Positions 30,641 to 39,620 of a stretch of DNA of 64,000 nt are shown one piece after another. Positions within the stretch are counted from its first letter, which is position 1. Each line of letters opens with the position of its first letter. The notes under the pieces were generated by a model. The model ran no database searches and was not told where the DNA came from. It worked only from the letters and a program-made list of their open reading frames with translations. Source of the DNA: Nonomuraea roseoviolacea subsp. carminata. Lineage in GTDB: Bacteria > Actinomycetota > Actinomycetes > Streptosporangiales > Streptosporangiaceae. The translations under genes were made by a program, and so were the position numbers. The stretch is taken from NCBI RefSeq assembly GCF_024172185.1, contig NZ_JAMZEC010000001.1, positions 8,035,001-8,099,000 on the forward strand, read 5' to 3'.

Positions 30641-32362
30641 TCAGGACGCGCCGGGCGGCGTGGCCGGGACCGGCGTGGCGGGCAGGACGCCGGCGTGGCG
30701 GAGGTGGTCGCGGGCGGCGGCGATGGCCTGCGGGGTGGTGGCGAAGACATGGCCCGCCTGGTCGAGGCGGGCGATGGCACCCAGGGCGTGCAGGGGCTGG
30801 TGGTGGCCGTCGCGGATGCCGGAGACGTAGACGGTGATGCCGCGCCGCTGCAACCGGGTGATCGCGTCGGCCAGCACCAGGGCGCCGCTCGCGTCGACGG
30901 TGGTGACGCGGGACATGCGCAGGACGACCACCGACACGTCGGCGACCTCTGACAGTTGCAGCAGGAAGCGGTGGGCGGCGGCGAAGAACAGCGGCCCGTC
31001 CAGCCGGTAGGCCACGATGTGCTCGGCCAGCAGCGCGTGTTCGGCGTCGGTGTGGTCGCCGGGCAGGTCCGGGCGCAGCGGCACGGTCTCCAGGCGGACG
31101 TCGCGGGCGATGGCCCGCAGCGCCAGCCCGCCGGCGACGAGCAGACCGAGGATGACGGCCTGGACGAGGTCCAGGACGAGGGTGGCCAGGGCGGTCAACA
31201 CCAGCACGACGGCGTCGCCGCGGGTGGAGCGCAGCATGGCCGCGACCGAGCCGACCTCCACCATCCGGACCGAGGTGGCCAGCAGCACGCCGGCCAGCGC
31301 GGCCAGCGGGATCTTGGCGACCACCCCGGCGGCGGCGAAGACGATCAGGCCCAGCACGGCGGCGTGGACGAGGGCGGCCAGTCGCGAGTGGGCGCCGGAG
31401 CGCACGTTGACCGCGGTGCGGGCGATCGCTCCGGTCGCCGGGACGCCGCCGAACAGCGGCGCGGCGAGGTTGGCCAGGCCCTGGCCGAACAGCTCCCTGT
31501 CCGGGTCATGCCGGTGGCTGACGCTCATGCCGTCGGCGACCGAGGCCGACAGCAGCGACTCCAGGGCGGCCAGCGCGGCCACCGCCACGGCCGGGGCGAT
31601 CAGCGCGCTCAGCGCGGTGGGATCGAGGAAGGCCAGCGAGGGCGCGGGCAGCCCGGCCGGGATCTGCCCGATCCGGGCCACCGGCAGGTCGGCCAGCTCG
31701 GCGGCGAGCGTGGCGACGGCCACCGCGATCAAGGAGAAGGGAGCGGTGGGGCGCCAGCGGGCTCCGGCCAGCATCAGCACGGCCACGGCGACGGCCATCG
31801 CCGGCGCCGCCCACCCGCTCGGAGCGGAGGTGAAGCCGAGCACGGCCTTCCAGGCCACCACCACGACCTTCTCGCCGTCCGGAGCGGGCACGCCGAGCGC
31901 GGCCGGGATCTGCTGCAGCCCGATCACGCAGGCGATGCCGAGGGTGAAGCCCTCCACCACCGGAGCCGGGACCAGCGTCATGTAGCGGCCGGCCCGGGCC
32001 AGCGCCAGCGCCAGCAGCATCAACCCGGCCAGCAGGCCGACGGTCAGCACGCCGGAGGCGCCGTGCTCGTGCATGATCGGCACCAGCACCACGGTCATCG
32101 CGCCGGTCGGGCCGGACACCTGCAGCCCGGACCCGCCGAAGACAGCCGCGACCGCGCCCGCGACCACCGCGGTGGCCAGCCCGGCGGCCGCGCCCAGCCC
32201 GGAGGAGATGCCGAACCCGAGCGCCAGCGGCAACGCCACGATCGCCACCGTCAGCCCGGCCAGCAGATCCCGGCGCGGCCGCCGGCCCATCGAGACCAGA
32301 TCGGCGCGGCCGGGCAACAGCGTGCGCAGGCGGGCCCAGGCCGCCCCGGTCGCGGCACTCAT
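30641..32362 (-). CDS. SulP-family anion transporter with STAS domain
   Basis: This 573-residue membrane protein has the SulP core: RRDLLAGLTVAIVALPLALG, VSGPTGAMTVVLVPI, and PLFGGVPATGAIARTAVNVR near the middle. A C-terminal cytoplasmic STAS domain (about residues 440-560) has VVVLRMSRVTTVDASGALVL, where the Asp-Ala-Ser-Gly turn is the family signature. It is probably an anion:proton or anion:sodium symporter (sulfate, bicarbonate or an organic anion). Its ATG overlaps the stop of the upstream ArsR gene (ATGA), which indicates coupled translation and control by that regulator. Confidence 0.92.
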   Translation of the reverse strand: MSAATGAAWARLRTLLPGRADLVSMGRRPRRDLLAGLTVAIVALPLALGFGISSGLGAAAGLATAVVAGAVAAVFGGSGLQVSGPTGAMTVVLVPIMHEHGASGVLTVGLLAGLMLLALALARAGRYMTLVPAPVVEGFTLGIACVIGLQQIPAALGVPAPDGEKVVVVAWKAVLGFTSAPSGWAAPAMAVAVAVLMLAGARWRPTAPFSLIAVAVATLAAELADLPVARIGQIPAGLPAPSLAFLDPTALSALIAPAVAVAALAALESLLSASVADGMSVSHRHDPDRELFGQGLANLAAPLFGGVPATGAIARTAVNVRSGAHSRLAALVHAAVLGLIVFAAAGVVAKIPLAALAGVLLATSVRMVEVGSVAAMLRSTRGDAVVLVLTALATLVLDLVQAVILGLLVAGGLALRAIARDVRLETVPLRPDLPGDHTDAEHALLAEHIVAYRLDGPLFFAAAHRFLLQLSEVADVSVVVLRMSRVTTVDASGALVLADAITRLQRRGITVYVSGIRDGHHQPLHALGAIARLDQAGHVFATTPQAIAAARDHLRHAGVLPATPVPATPPGAS

Positions 32363-32718
32363 GAGACGCGGTCCCCGGCGCCGCGGCCCCGGTCGTCCAA
32401 CAGCTCGCTGAGCAGCTCGTGCTGCCCGGTCAGCTTCTCGGCCAGCAGCTCACGCGCCGCCCGCAACAGCCCGGCCACCCGGCCGCCGGCCAGCGCGTAC
32501 ACCACGGTGGCGCCCTCACGCTGCGCGGTGACCATGCCCGAACGGCGCAGCACGGCCAGGTGCTGCGAGAGCCCGGTCGGCTCCACCTCGATCGCGGCGA
32601 GCAGGTCGCGCACCGGCATCGGTCCGTCCTGCAGCAGCTCCAGCACCCGAATCCGGACCGGATGGCCCAGCAGCCGGAACAACTCGGCCTTGGCCTCGTA
32701 CAACGGCACCGACATCAT
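32359..32718 (-). CDS. ArsR/SmtB-family regulator of the SulP operon
   Basis: This 119-residue winged-helix protein has AELFRLLGHPVRIRVLELLQ, recognition helix PTGLSQHLAVLRRSGMVTAQ and wing REGATVVYALAGG. There are no Cys residues and no clear metal-binding cluster, so it may sense redox, ions or a metabolite instead of a metal. It sits between the 71-residue protein gene and the SulP gene with 4-bp overlaps on both sides. The repeat-rich site at 32984-33010 upstream of the operon is its likely operator. Confidence 0.88.
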   Translation of the reverse strand: MMSVPLYEAKAELFRLLGHPVRIRVLELLQDGPMPVRDLLAAIEVEPTGLSQHLAVLRRSGMVTAQREGATVVYALAGGRVAGLLRAARELLAEKLTGQHELLSELLDDRGRGAGDRVS

Positions 32719-32930
32719 CGGGCCGCCTTCCCCGGGCCGCTCGCCCGGCCGTCGTCCTCGCAGCCCGCCTCGATGGGCACCGCGTGCACGCGGGCCAGGC
32801 GTTGAGCGTCCTCCCACTCGGCCTCGGCCACCATGAGCGCGTGCGCGTCGTCCCCCTGACGACAGGCCTGCACCTCCTGCCATGCCAGACGGGCCCGCTC
32901 CCGGATCGCAGCAGCCAAAGCCGTGACCAC
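32715..32930 (-). CDS. Small 71-residue protein, first gene of the SulP operon
   Basis: A 71-residue, Ala-rich, mostly helical protein reads TALAAAIRERARLAWQEVQA then CRQGDDAHALMVAEAEWEDA. The first 50 residues form one amphipathic helical unit, followed by a short charged tail. GGAGG is 6 bases before GTG 32930. Its TGA lies inside the ATGATG of the ArsR start, so it is coupled to it. Function is unknown; it may modulate the regulator or the transporter. Confidence 0.7.
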   Translation of the reverse strand: MVTALAAAIRERARLAWQEVQACRQGDDAHALMVAEAEWEDAQRLARVHAVPIEAGCEDDGRASGPGKAAR

Positions 32931-32983
32931 GCCACACCTCCACCAGCCCGTGCCGCGCGCCCACACCGGCGCCCACCACATCA

Positions 32984-33010
32984 CGCAATTACGAATCTTC
33001 GCAATTACGA
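32984..33010. promoter_or_regulatory. Candidate ArsR operator upstream of the SulP operon
   Basis: CGCAATTACGA occurs twice as a direct repeat (32984-32994 and 33000-33010), and between them TTACGAATCTTCGCAA is a near-palindrome of the ArsR type. This AT-rich island stands out in the GC-rich surroundings and lies 54-80 bp before the GTG of the operon's first gene. Confidence 0.65.
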
Positions 33011-33057
33011 TACCGCACCCCCTCGGGGCGCGCCCCACAGATGTGCCGTGCCGGGCC

Positions 33058-34011
33058 TCAGAGCGCCGGGCCGCGGAGCGCGAAGGCGGCGGCCGGGTTG
33101 CCGGTCAAGGCCGCCGCCGCCACGTCGCCGAGCCCCGCGGCCTTCAGCCGCGGCACGAACCTCTCCAGCAGGTACGTCAGCCCCGGCCCGCCGCCCAGGC
33201 TCGGCCAGTACGACCGGCGCGCCAGGTCCATGCCGAACAGCAGCCGGTCGCCCAGGCCCTGCCCGGCCAGCTCCGCGACGAGCGCGACGATCTCGCCGTC
33301 CGTGCCGTACTTGATCCGGCCGGGCCGGTCGAAGGCCAGATAGGCCCCTCTCTCCGCCAAGGAGATGAGATGTCCGGCGTCGGGGTTGTGGTCGATGTGG
33401 CCGAGCACCACCCGGTCCGCCGCGACCCCCTCGGCCGCCAGCGCGTCGAGCAGCTCGTGGCCCATCGTGCCCTTGTCGCAGTGGCTCACCACCGGCACGC
33501 CGGTGGCCAGCGCGGCGGCAGCCACCGCCCCGACCAGGCGCCCCACCCCGCGGCCGAGCGCGTGGTAGCCGGTGGCGATCTTGATGGCGCCAGCCCGGGC
33601 GGGCGAGCGCCGCACCAGCGGGCCGACCAGGCCGTACTCGTCCATGCCGAGCTCGATCTCCGCCACCAGCAGCTCGGTGATCTCGTCGGCCGCGTAGCGG
33701 TGCAGCCAGTGGTCGTCGGCGTAGTAGCGGCTCTTGTGGAAGCCGGTCACGGCGACGACGTGCAGGCCGGTCCGCTCGGCCAGCTCCCTCATCAGCGACG
33801 GGCTGCGGCCGAATCCGAGGGGCGTCATCTCCACCACCGCCGACAGGCCGAGGCGGCGCGCCGCCGACACCTCCGCGACGGCCGCGTCGAGGGAGTCGAG
33901 CCGGTAGTCCGGCTCCTCGCGCACCGGCCAGCCGCCGGTCATGAACAGGTGCTCGTGCGCGTAGGTGACGCCGAGCTCCTCGACGTCTCCCAGCACGGTG
34001 CGAACCGTCAC
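33058..34011 (-). CDS. Phosphotriesterase-family amidohydrolase (lactonase-like)
   Basis: This 317-residue TIM-barrel metallohydrolase has the first metal motif THR-free form TYAHEHLF near residue 18. The bridging carboxylated Lys lies in GAIKIATGY, His ligands in VVSHCDKG and LGHIDHNPD, and the Asp ligand in LLFGMDLARR. Family members act on phosphotriesters or, more often in bacteria, on sugar lactones. GTG 34011 has GGAAGGTGG upstream. It is the last gene of the ten-gene carbohydrate cluster, which favours hydrolysis of a lactone formed by the neighbouring oxidoreductases. Confidence 0.87.
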   Translation of the reverse strand: MTVRTVLGDVEELGVTYAHEHLFMTGGWPVREEPDYRLDSLDAAVAEVSAARRLGLSAVVEMTPLGFGRSPSLMRELAERTGLHVVAVTGFHKSRYYADDHWLHRYAADEITELLVAEIELGMDEYGLVGPLVRRSPARAGAIKIATGYHALGRGVGRLVGAVAAAALATGVPVVSHCDKGTMGHELLDALAAEGVAADRVVLGHIDHNPDAGHLISLAERGAYLAFDRPGRIKYGTDGEIVALVAELAGQGLGDRLLFGMDLARRSYWPSLGGGPGLTYLLERFVPRLKAAGLGDVAAAALTGNPAAAFALRGPAL

Positions 34012-34039
34012 AGCGCCACCTTCCGCCCGAACCCGGCCG

Positions 34040-35263
34040 TCACAGCAGGGCCCCTTCCTCGCGCAGCCGCTCCCGCAGCAGGTCCGTGTCCACCTCGGCG
34101 GGCTCCACGCCCGCCTTCACCGCCAGCGCCGCGGCGGTCCCCGCCGCCTGCCCCATCGCCATGCACTGGCCCATGGAGCGGGCCGAGGCGTGCGCGTCGT
34201 GCGTGGCCGACAGGCACCGCCCGGCCACGATCAGGCCGTCCACCTCGACGGGCAGCAGGCACCGGTACGGGATGCCGTAGGTCCGGAAGTCGCGGACGTA
34301 CTCCCACCGCGTGCCCGACCCCGAGTCGTGGTCCTCGATGGGCGCGCCGCAGCGGGCGATCGCGTCGGGGAAGTCCCGCCCGGCCAGCACGTCGTCCCGG
34401 GTCAGGACGTAGCGGCCGGCCAGCCGCCGCGACTCGCGCACCCCGATCCGCGTGGAGGTGCCCAGCAGCACGGCCGCGCCGTACCCGGGGACCTTCTCGC
34501 GCAGGAACCGGACGTACGCGCCGACCTGCCGCCGTCCCTCCCGCTCCGCCCGCGACAGCTCGAACGGGTCGGTCGGGTCGAGGCCGCTGACCCGGGTGAG
34601 GTTGGTGTGCACGATGCCGTCGTTGACGGTCCGGTGGATCGACCCCTCACGGCGCGGCAAGTCCGCGCCGGCCATGAGCGCGTGCAGCTCCGCCGTGCTC
34701 GTGAGCGACGGGTCCACCCCGCCGAGCCGGAAGGTCGTCGTCATCGGCTGGCGCCGCATGCCCGGACGGTCGAGGGCCGCCCCGGCCCGCCAGGCCACCT
34801 CGGCGTCGCCGGTGGCGTCCACCACCACCCGCGCCCTGACCAGGAACCGCCCCGCCACCGTCTCCACGACGACGCCCTCGCCCGGCACGACGTCGCAGAC
34901 CCGGGCGTGCAGCAGCACCTCGGCGTCCGCGGTCAGCTCGTCCCAGACGACCTTGAGCTCCTCCGGCTCGTACGTCACCCCGGTCCCCGCGCCGTAGGTG
35001 TTGGGCCGCTCGAAGGCGGCCCCGGCCGCGAACAGCCGCTCGCACACGTCCCAGCCGACGCCGCCGACGACCCGCGGCGCCTGCGGGCCGGGGGAGTAGA
35101 AGCCGTAGAAGGTGTCGAGCACCGCGGCGCCCGTGCCGCCGAGGAACCCGGCCGACTCCACCAGCAGGCACGACGCCCCGGACCGCGTGGCGGCCACGGC
35201 GGCCGCGCATCCCGCGCTGCCGCCGCCCGCCACCACCACGTCGCCTTCCCACAGCACGTTCAT
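34040..35263 (-). CDS. FAD-dependent oxidoreductase (FAD_oxidored/succinate-dehydrogenase-like fold)
   Basis: This 407-residue flavoprotein has the FAD Rossmann motif VVVAGGGSAGCAAA near residue 9, SGASCLLVESAGFLGGTG, VVVDATGDAEVAWRAGA and the C-terminal VDGLIVAGRCLSATHDAHAS with SMGQCMAMGQAAGTAAALA. The pattern is that of the FAD_oxidored group, often found in sugar and cell-wall catabolic clusters. It is cytoplasmic, with no signal. It overlaps the SDR gene (ATGA) and precedes the lactonase-like gene, so oxidation of a sugar or sugar acid is the best inference. Confidence 0.87.
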   Translation of the reverse strand: MNVLWEGDVVVAGGGSAGCAAAVAATRSGASCLLVESAGFLGGTGAAVLDTFYGFYSPGPQAPRVVGGVGWDVCERLFAAGAAFERPNTYGAGTGVTYEPEELKVVWDELTADAEVLLHARVCDVVPGEGVVVETVAGRFLVRARVVVDATGDAEVAWRAGAALDRPGMRRQPMTTTFRLGGVDPSLTSTAELHALMAGADLPRREGSIHRTVNDGIVHTNLTRVSGLDPTDPFELSRAEREGRRQVGAYVRFLREKVPGYGAAVLLGTSTRIGVRESRRLAGRYVLTRDDVLAGRDFPDAIARCGAPIEDHDSGSGTRWEYVRDFRTYGIPYRCLLPVEVDGLIVAGRCLSATHDAHASARSMGQCMAMGQAAGTAAALAVKAGVEPAEVDTDLLRERLREEGALL

Positions 35264-35952
35264 CGCAGGTGCCACCCTCCGTCGACGGGGATCACCGCGC
35301 CCGTGGTCCGCCCGGAGGCCGGTGACAGCAGCCAGAGCACGGCCTGCGCCACCTCCTCCGGACGGCACGGCCGGGCGCCGAGCGGCATGAGCGCGGGCAT
35401 CCGGGCCCGGATGGCCGCCGACTCCCGCGCCCGGCGGCTCATCGGCGTGGCCACCAGCCCGGCCGAGACCAGGTTGATCCGCACCCCGCGCGGCGCCGCC
35501 TCCCGCGCCGCCACCCTGATCAACGGGATCAGGCCGCCCTTGGCCGAGGCGTAGGCCACGGTGCGGAAGTCGTCGTCGATCGAGCTGCCCAGCGCCGAGC
35601 CGATCACCACGATCGACCCGCCCTCCGGCATGGCCGGGATCGAGGCGCGCAGCAGCCGGAACACCGACTCGTGGTTGACGCGGTGCACCTCGCTCCACGC
35701 CGCGTCGGTGCACTCGGCCACGCCGCCGTCGCCGAGGGACCTGCCGGACATGCCGATCGCGTGGACGACGCCGGAGACCGAGCCGTGCGCCTCGGCCGCG
35801 CGGGCGAGCGCCTTCTCCGCCCCGCCGGGCCGGGTGATGTCGATCCCGTCGGCCAGGTCCACCCCGACCGCCGGCATCCCGGACGCCTCCACCGCCTCGA
35901 CGCAGGCGCGGCCGATGCCGCCCGCCGAGCCGGCCACCAGGACCGCGCTCAT
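35260..35952 (-). CDS. SDR-family NAD(P)-dependent oxidoreductase
   Basis: This 230-residue classical short-chain dehydrogenase has the dinucleotide motif VAGSAGGIGRA at the N-terminus, a short acidic loop VDLADGIDITRP (suggesting NAD), catalytic Ser in VVIGSALGSSI, and the YASAK catalytic Tyr/Lys pair. The ending GAVIPVDGGWHLR is typical. Overlaps of four bases on both sides place it inside the carbohydrate operon between the SIS and FAD genes. The substrate is probably a polyol or keto sugar. Confidence 0.9.
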   Translation of the reverse strand: MSAVLVAGSAGGIGRACVEAVEASGMPAVGVDLADGIDITRPGGAEKALARAAEAHGSVSGVVHAIGMSGRSLGDGGVAECTDAAWSEVHRVNHESVFRLLRASIPAMPEGGSIVVIGSALGSSIDDDFRTVAYASAKGGLIPLIRVAAREAAPRGVRINLVSAGLVATPMSRRARESAAIRARMPALMPLGARPCRPEEVAQAVLWLLSPASGRTTGAVIPVDGGWHLR

Positions 35953-36713
35953 GGCTTCCTGAGCACGTCGGCGGCGCGGCGGGCATGCTCCAGGTAGGCG
36001 GCCTCGAACAGCTCGTCCGAGCGGGGACCGCCGACGAGCTTGGCGCTGGAGATCACCGGCGGCGTCCACCCGCCCGCGACCAGCAGCTCGGCCGTCCGCA
36101 CCTTGATCTCGTTGACCACGGAGACCGCGGCCAGCGTGCTGCCAGGGCCGACCGGCTCGGCCAGCCCCTCCACCGAGCACAGCGCGTCGCCCACCGGGGT
36201 GCGCAGGTCGATCACCACGTCGGCGTGGTCGGCCAGCCGCGTCCCGCTCGGATGGCCCGGCGCGACGGCCATGGTCTCCCGCATCGAGGTCACGGCCACC
36301 ACCGACAGCCCGGCCTTGCGCAGCCCCATCGCCATCTCGATCGGCACGGCGTTCAGCCCGCTGACGCTGAAGATGATCGCGGCGTCGCTCGGCCGCAGCT
36401 CGAAGTTGGCCAGGATGGCGTCGGCCAGCCCCTCGACCCGCTCGATGAACATCGCCTGCCGCATCCCGTTCGACCCCGCGACCTGCGTGTAGAACGTCGT
36501 CGACAGGTCCACGACGGGGTGGAAGCCCGGGTAGGAGCCGTAGCGGGGGAACATCTCCTCCACGCCCATCCGCGAGTGGCCGGTGCCGAACGTGTGCACC
36601 ACCCCGCCGCCGCCGATGGCCGCCGCCGCGATGCGCGCCGCCGCCGCCAGCGACTCCTCCTGTGTCTCCTCGATCTCGCCGAGCAACTCCATCGCGCGCC
36701 GTATCCACCTCAT
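35949..36713 (-). CDS. SIS-domain sugar-phosphate-binding protein
   Basis: This 254-residue protein has a single SIS fold: VVHTFGTGHSRMGVEEMFPR, then AIIFSVSGLNAVPIEMAMG and DVVIDLRTPVGDAL. The Ser/Thr-rich phosphate-binding turns are conserved. It resembles the UPF0309/sugar-isomerase-like SIS group rather than MurQ or GlmS. It likely isomerises, epimerises or cleaves a phosphorylated sugar. Its start at 36713 follows the ROK kinase stop by 22 bases and its stop overlaps the SDR start, so it probably takes the product of that kinase. Confidence 0.85.
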   Translation of the reverse strand: MRWIRRAMELLGEIEETQEESLAAAARIAAAAIGGGGVVHTFGTGHSRMGVEEMFPRYGSYPGFHPVVDLSTTFYTQVAGSNGMRQAMFIERVEGLADAILANFELRPSDAAIIFSVSGLNAVPIEMAMGLRKAGLSVVAVTSMRETMAVAPGHPSGTRLADHADVVIDLRTPVGDALCSVEGLAEPVGPGSTLAAVSVVNEIKVRTAELLVAGGWTPPVISSAKLVGGPRSDELFEAAYLEHARRAADVLRKP

Positions 36714-36735
36714 CGGCGTCTCCCTCCGTAGCCGT

Positions 36736-37602
36736 TCATCCGGACATCCCTCCACACAGCGCGGCGCCGATCGCCCCGGCCCGCGGGCCGAGGACGGCGG
36801 GCAGCACCGCGACGTCACCGATGAGCGGGCGCCGCCGCCCCAGCTCGCGTTCCAGGGCGGGACGCATGAGGTCGAGCGCGCCGGAGACGCCGCCGCCCAC
36901 CACGGCCGCACTCACGCCGAACAGCGCGGCGGCGTCGCCCAGCGCCACGCCGAGCGCCCGGCCCGCCCCGGCCAGCACGTCGGCGGCCCGCTCGTCGCCG
37001 GCCCGCGCGGCGGCGGCGACCGCGGCGGCCGGCCCGGAGCCGAAGGCGCGCACGATGCCGGGCCCGCCGGCGAACGTCTCCGCGCAGCCCCGGTTGCCGC
37101 AGCAGCACGGCGGCCCCGACGGGTCGACCGTGACGTGCCCGATCTCCCCGAGGTTGTCGCGCGGCCCGACGAGGACCGCGCCGCGCAGCGCCACCGCGCC
37201 GCCCACCCCGGTGCCGAGCACGGCGAACAGCGCGTCCGCCAGCCCCCTGGCCGTGCCCAGCAGCAGCTCGGCGTGCGCGAACGCCCGCGCGTCGTTGACG
37301 ACGGCCACCGGCCGGCCGGTCAGGGCGCTCAGCCGCGGGCCGGCCGGGTAGCCGTCCCAGTCTCCCGGCGGGTTCGGCACGAACAGCGCCGTCCCGCTCG
37401 CCCGGTCCACGTGGCCGGGCAGCGCGATCCCGATGGCCTCGACCGACGGGTCGGCCAGCGACGCCACGAGCGTCATCGTCTCGCCGGGGCCGGGCGGTGT
37501 GGGCACCGTGCCCGCCGCCGCCACCGTGTCGCCGTCGAGCACGACCCACTTGGTGTCGGTCCCGCCGACGTCGACGCCGAGCCGGCGGCCGGCGTGCGTC
37601 AC
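36736..37602 (-). CDS. ROK-family sugar kinase
   Basis: This 288-residue protein has the phosphate-1 motif LGVDVGGTDTKWVVLDG, substrate-binding VPNPPGDWDGYPAG and NDARAFAHAELLLG, and adenosine motif GTGVGGAVALRG. The ROK zinc/signature motif CCCGNRGCAETFAGG is present. No helix-turn-helix precedes it, so it is an enzyme and not a ROK repressor. It would phosphorylate a hexose or amino sugar in the cytoplasm. GTG 37602 overlaps the stop of the GH94-like gene (GTGA), which fits phosphorylation of the free sugar released by that enzyme. Confidence 0.9.
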   Translation of the reverse strand: MTHAGRRLGVDVGGTDTKWVVLDGDTVAAAGTVPTPPGPGETMTLVASLADPSVEAIGIALPGHVDRASGTALFVPNPPGDWDGYPAGPRLSALTGRPVAVVNDARAFAHAELLLGTARGLADALFAVLGTGVGGAVALRGAVLVGPRDNLGEIGHVTVDPSGPPCCCGNRGCAETFAGGPGIVRAFGSGPAAAVAAAARAGDERAADVLAGAGRALGVALGDAAALFGVSAAVVGGGVSGALDLMRPALERELGRRRPLIGDVAVLPAVLGPRAGAIGAALCGGMSG

Positions 37603-39620
37603 GCGCCCACCGTCAGGACGCGCGAGGAGAAGACGGCGCCGTCGCCGCGCGGGGCCGGGCCGAAGGGCTCCACGCCGAGCAGCCGCAGGTAGGCCAGCAG
37701 CGGCTGGGAGTGGCTGTGCAGGTTGGCGACCGGGTACGCCTGCATGGCGACGCCGAGGTCGGCCAGCTCCCAGGTGCGGCCGGGGCGGTCGGTCTCGGGC
37801 GCCAGATAGGCGTCCGGGCCGGACAGGGTGCCCTCCCAGACCTCCGGGTAGGCGGCCGTGTGCGCGGCCAGCGTCATCCGGCGCCACCAGCGCCAGCCCA
37901 GCTCTGGCACGTGCCGGGCGGCGGCCCAGACGAGGGTCATGTTGATCGCGTACCAGATCGTGCCGATGCCGCCCGGGCCGTACCTGTCGAGGGCGGGCCA
38001 GCGCAGCCGGGCGCCCAGCGGCGAGTCGGCGGCGGCGGTGGCCTCGATCGTGCGCAGCAGCTCCTCCGCCCGGTCCGGCGAGGCGGCGCCGCAGAGGATG
38101 GCCCACGGCTGCACCTCCAGCCACAGGTCGGCGTCGCCGACGACCGCCTCGGGGCCGTAGGCGCGCCGGAACCACCGCCCGTTCCACTCGCCGGCCACCA
38201 GCCTGCGCAGCTCCTCGCCGAGCTTGCGGGCCTCCGCGCCGGTCGCCTGGTCGCCGAGCCGCTCGGCCAGCACCGCGTAGCGCGGCAGCACCCAGGCGGC
38301 CATCGCGGAGTTCAGCACGGACTCGCCCCGCTCGATCATCAGGTCGCGCCGGACGCCGCTCTCGGTGATGGCCAGGTCGTTCCAGTCGGCGTTGAGGATG
38401 CGCACGTGGCCGTGCTCGCCGCGCCCGACCACGTCGGCGAAGAAGCGGAACTGGCGGCGCAGGTGCTCGCCGAGCGGCGCCGGCGCCGCCCCGTGGACCG
38501 GGTGGTACGGCACCGGCTCGGCGAAGGCGGCCGCGTCGCCCGTGGCGGACAGGTACTCGGCCGCCAGCCACAGGGCCCACAGGTTCTGGTCCGACGGCCG
38601 GAACAGGTCGGTCCACGGCCGCTTGTCCGGCCCGAGGGCGTAGGGCAGGTCGCCGTCGGGACCGCCCCAGGCGCACGTGTTGCGCAGCACCGACAGGGCC
38701 AGGTCGGGCTCGATGTGGACCAGCGGCAGCGCGTGCTGGAGCGGGTCGCGGGCGGCGCCGTTGAAGCCGTGGCGGAAGGAGTAGCAGGAGCCCTGGTCGA
38801 GGGTGTGGCCGCCGAGCACGCCGTCGGCGCAGGCGCCGCCGGTCAGCAGGGCGGCGTGCCACGGGATCTCGCGCTCGGCCTCGGGCGCCCGGGGCGCGGA
38901 CGCGCGCGGCAGCCGCTCGCGCAGGGCGGCCAGGCTCTCCTCGAAGTCCGGGCTCTCCTCCAACAACGGGGCCCCGGCCTCCGCCGTCGGGGGGAGCAGG
39001 CCGTAGCGGAACTCGACCAGCCGCTCGCCGCCGCCCTCCAGGTCGAGGGCGACGTCCATCCTTCCGGACGCGGTCCGCCGCGGCCCGTCCTCGCCGCCGG
39101 TCAGAAGCTCCAGCTCCAGGCCGGGGTCCTCGGCGGGCTCGGCGCCGGTGATGAGCGCGATCCGGGCGGGCCTGGCCGCCCACTCCTCGGTCAGCGTCAG
39201 CCGTACGGGCTCGCCGAGCAGGTTGCGCACGCGCAACCGGACGAGCACCCACGGCGCCTCGCCCTCGGGGCAGAGCACGGTGCGCTCCAGCGCCACCCGC
39301 TCGCCGGCGACCCGGACGGTCGCGAACGTGGGCCCGAACGTCCGCTCCGACGTCGAGACGTCCGTCGCCAGGCCGTCCACCCGGCTGACGCCCGCGCCGC
39401 GGGTGAGCCACAGCAGCCCCGTGTGCTCGTCGAACAGGTCGCTCAGGCCCTGGTTGTCGGCCACCAGCGTGATCCGCCGGTTGCCCAGGTGGACCATGTG
39501 CCGCCGGGTGGGCGGGTCGAGGACGGGGTCCCACTCCGCGCGCGGGTCCCGTTCCTGGTCCGTCGTGTACGAGAAGGCGGGCAGCCCGTACGCGGTGGTC
39601 CACGCGCCGAACGCGCTCAT
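37599..39620 (-). CDS. GH94-like glycoside phosphorylase/GH36-type enzyme
   Basis: This 673-residue cytoplasmic protein has an N-terminal beta-sandwich (to about residue 250) and an (alpha/alpha)6 barrel. Barrel segments include GSCYSFRHGFNGAARDPLQH, SDQNLWALWLAAEYLSATGD and NADWNDLA, the place of the catalytic Asp in cellobiose- and chitobiose-phosphorylase families. The C-terminal GGIGTIWYAINMTLVWAAA and NLHSHSQPL also fit. The length is shorter than most GH94 enzymes (about 800). It lies directly after the sugar permeases and before the kinase, so it probably splits an imported oligosaccharide by phosphorolysis; hydrolysis cannot be excluded. Confidence 0.75.
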   Translation of the reverse strand: MSAFGAWTTAYGLPAFSYTTDQERDPRAEWDPVLDPPTRRHMVHLGNRRITLVADNQGLSDLFDEHTGLLWLTRGAGVSRVDGLATDVSTSERTFGPTFATVRVAGERVALERTVLCPEGEAPWVLVRLRVRNLLGEPVRLTLTEEWAARPARIALITGAEPAEDPGLELELLTGGEDGPRRTASGRMDVALDLEGGGERLVEFRYGLLPPTAEAGAPLLEESPDFEESLAALRERLPRASAPRAPEAEREIPWHAALLTGGACADGVLGGHTLDQGSCYSFRHGFNGAARDPLQHALPLVHIEPDLALSVLRNTCAWGGPDGDLPYALGPDKRPWTDLFRPSDQNLWALWLAAEYLSATGDAAAFAEPVPYHPVHGAAPAPLGEHLRRQFRFFADVVGRGEHGHVRILNADWNDLAITESGVRRDLMIERGESVLNSAMAAWVLPRYAVLAERLGDQATGAEARKLGEELRRLVAGEWNGRWFRRAYGPEAVVGDADLWLEVQPWAILCGAASPDRAEELLRTIEATAAADSPLGARLRWPALDRYGPGGIGTIWYAINMTLVWAAARHVPELGWRWWRRMTLAAHTAAYPEVWEGTLSGPDAYLAPETDRPGRTWELADLGVAMQAYPVANLHSHSQPLLAYLRLLGVEPFGPAPRGDGAVFSSRVLTVGA

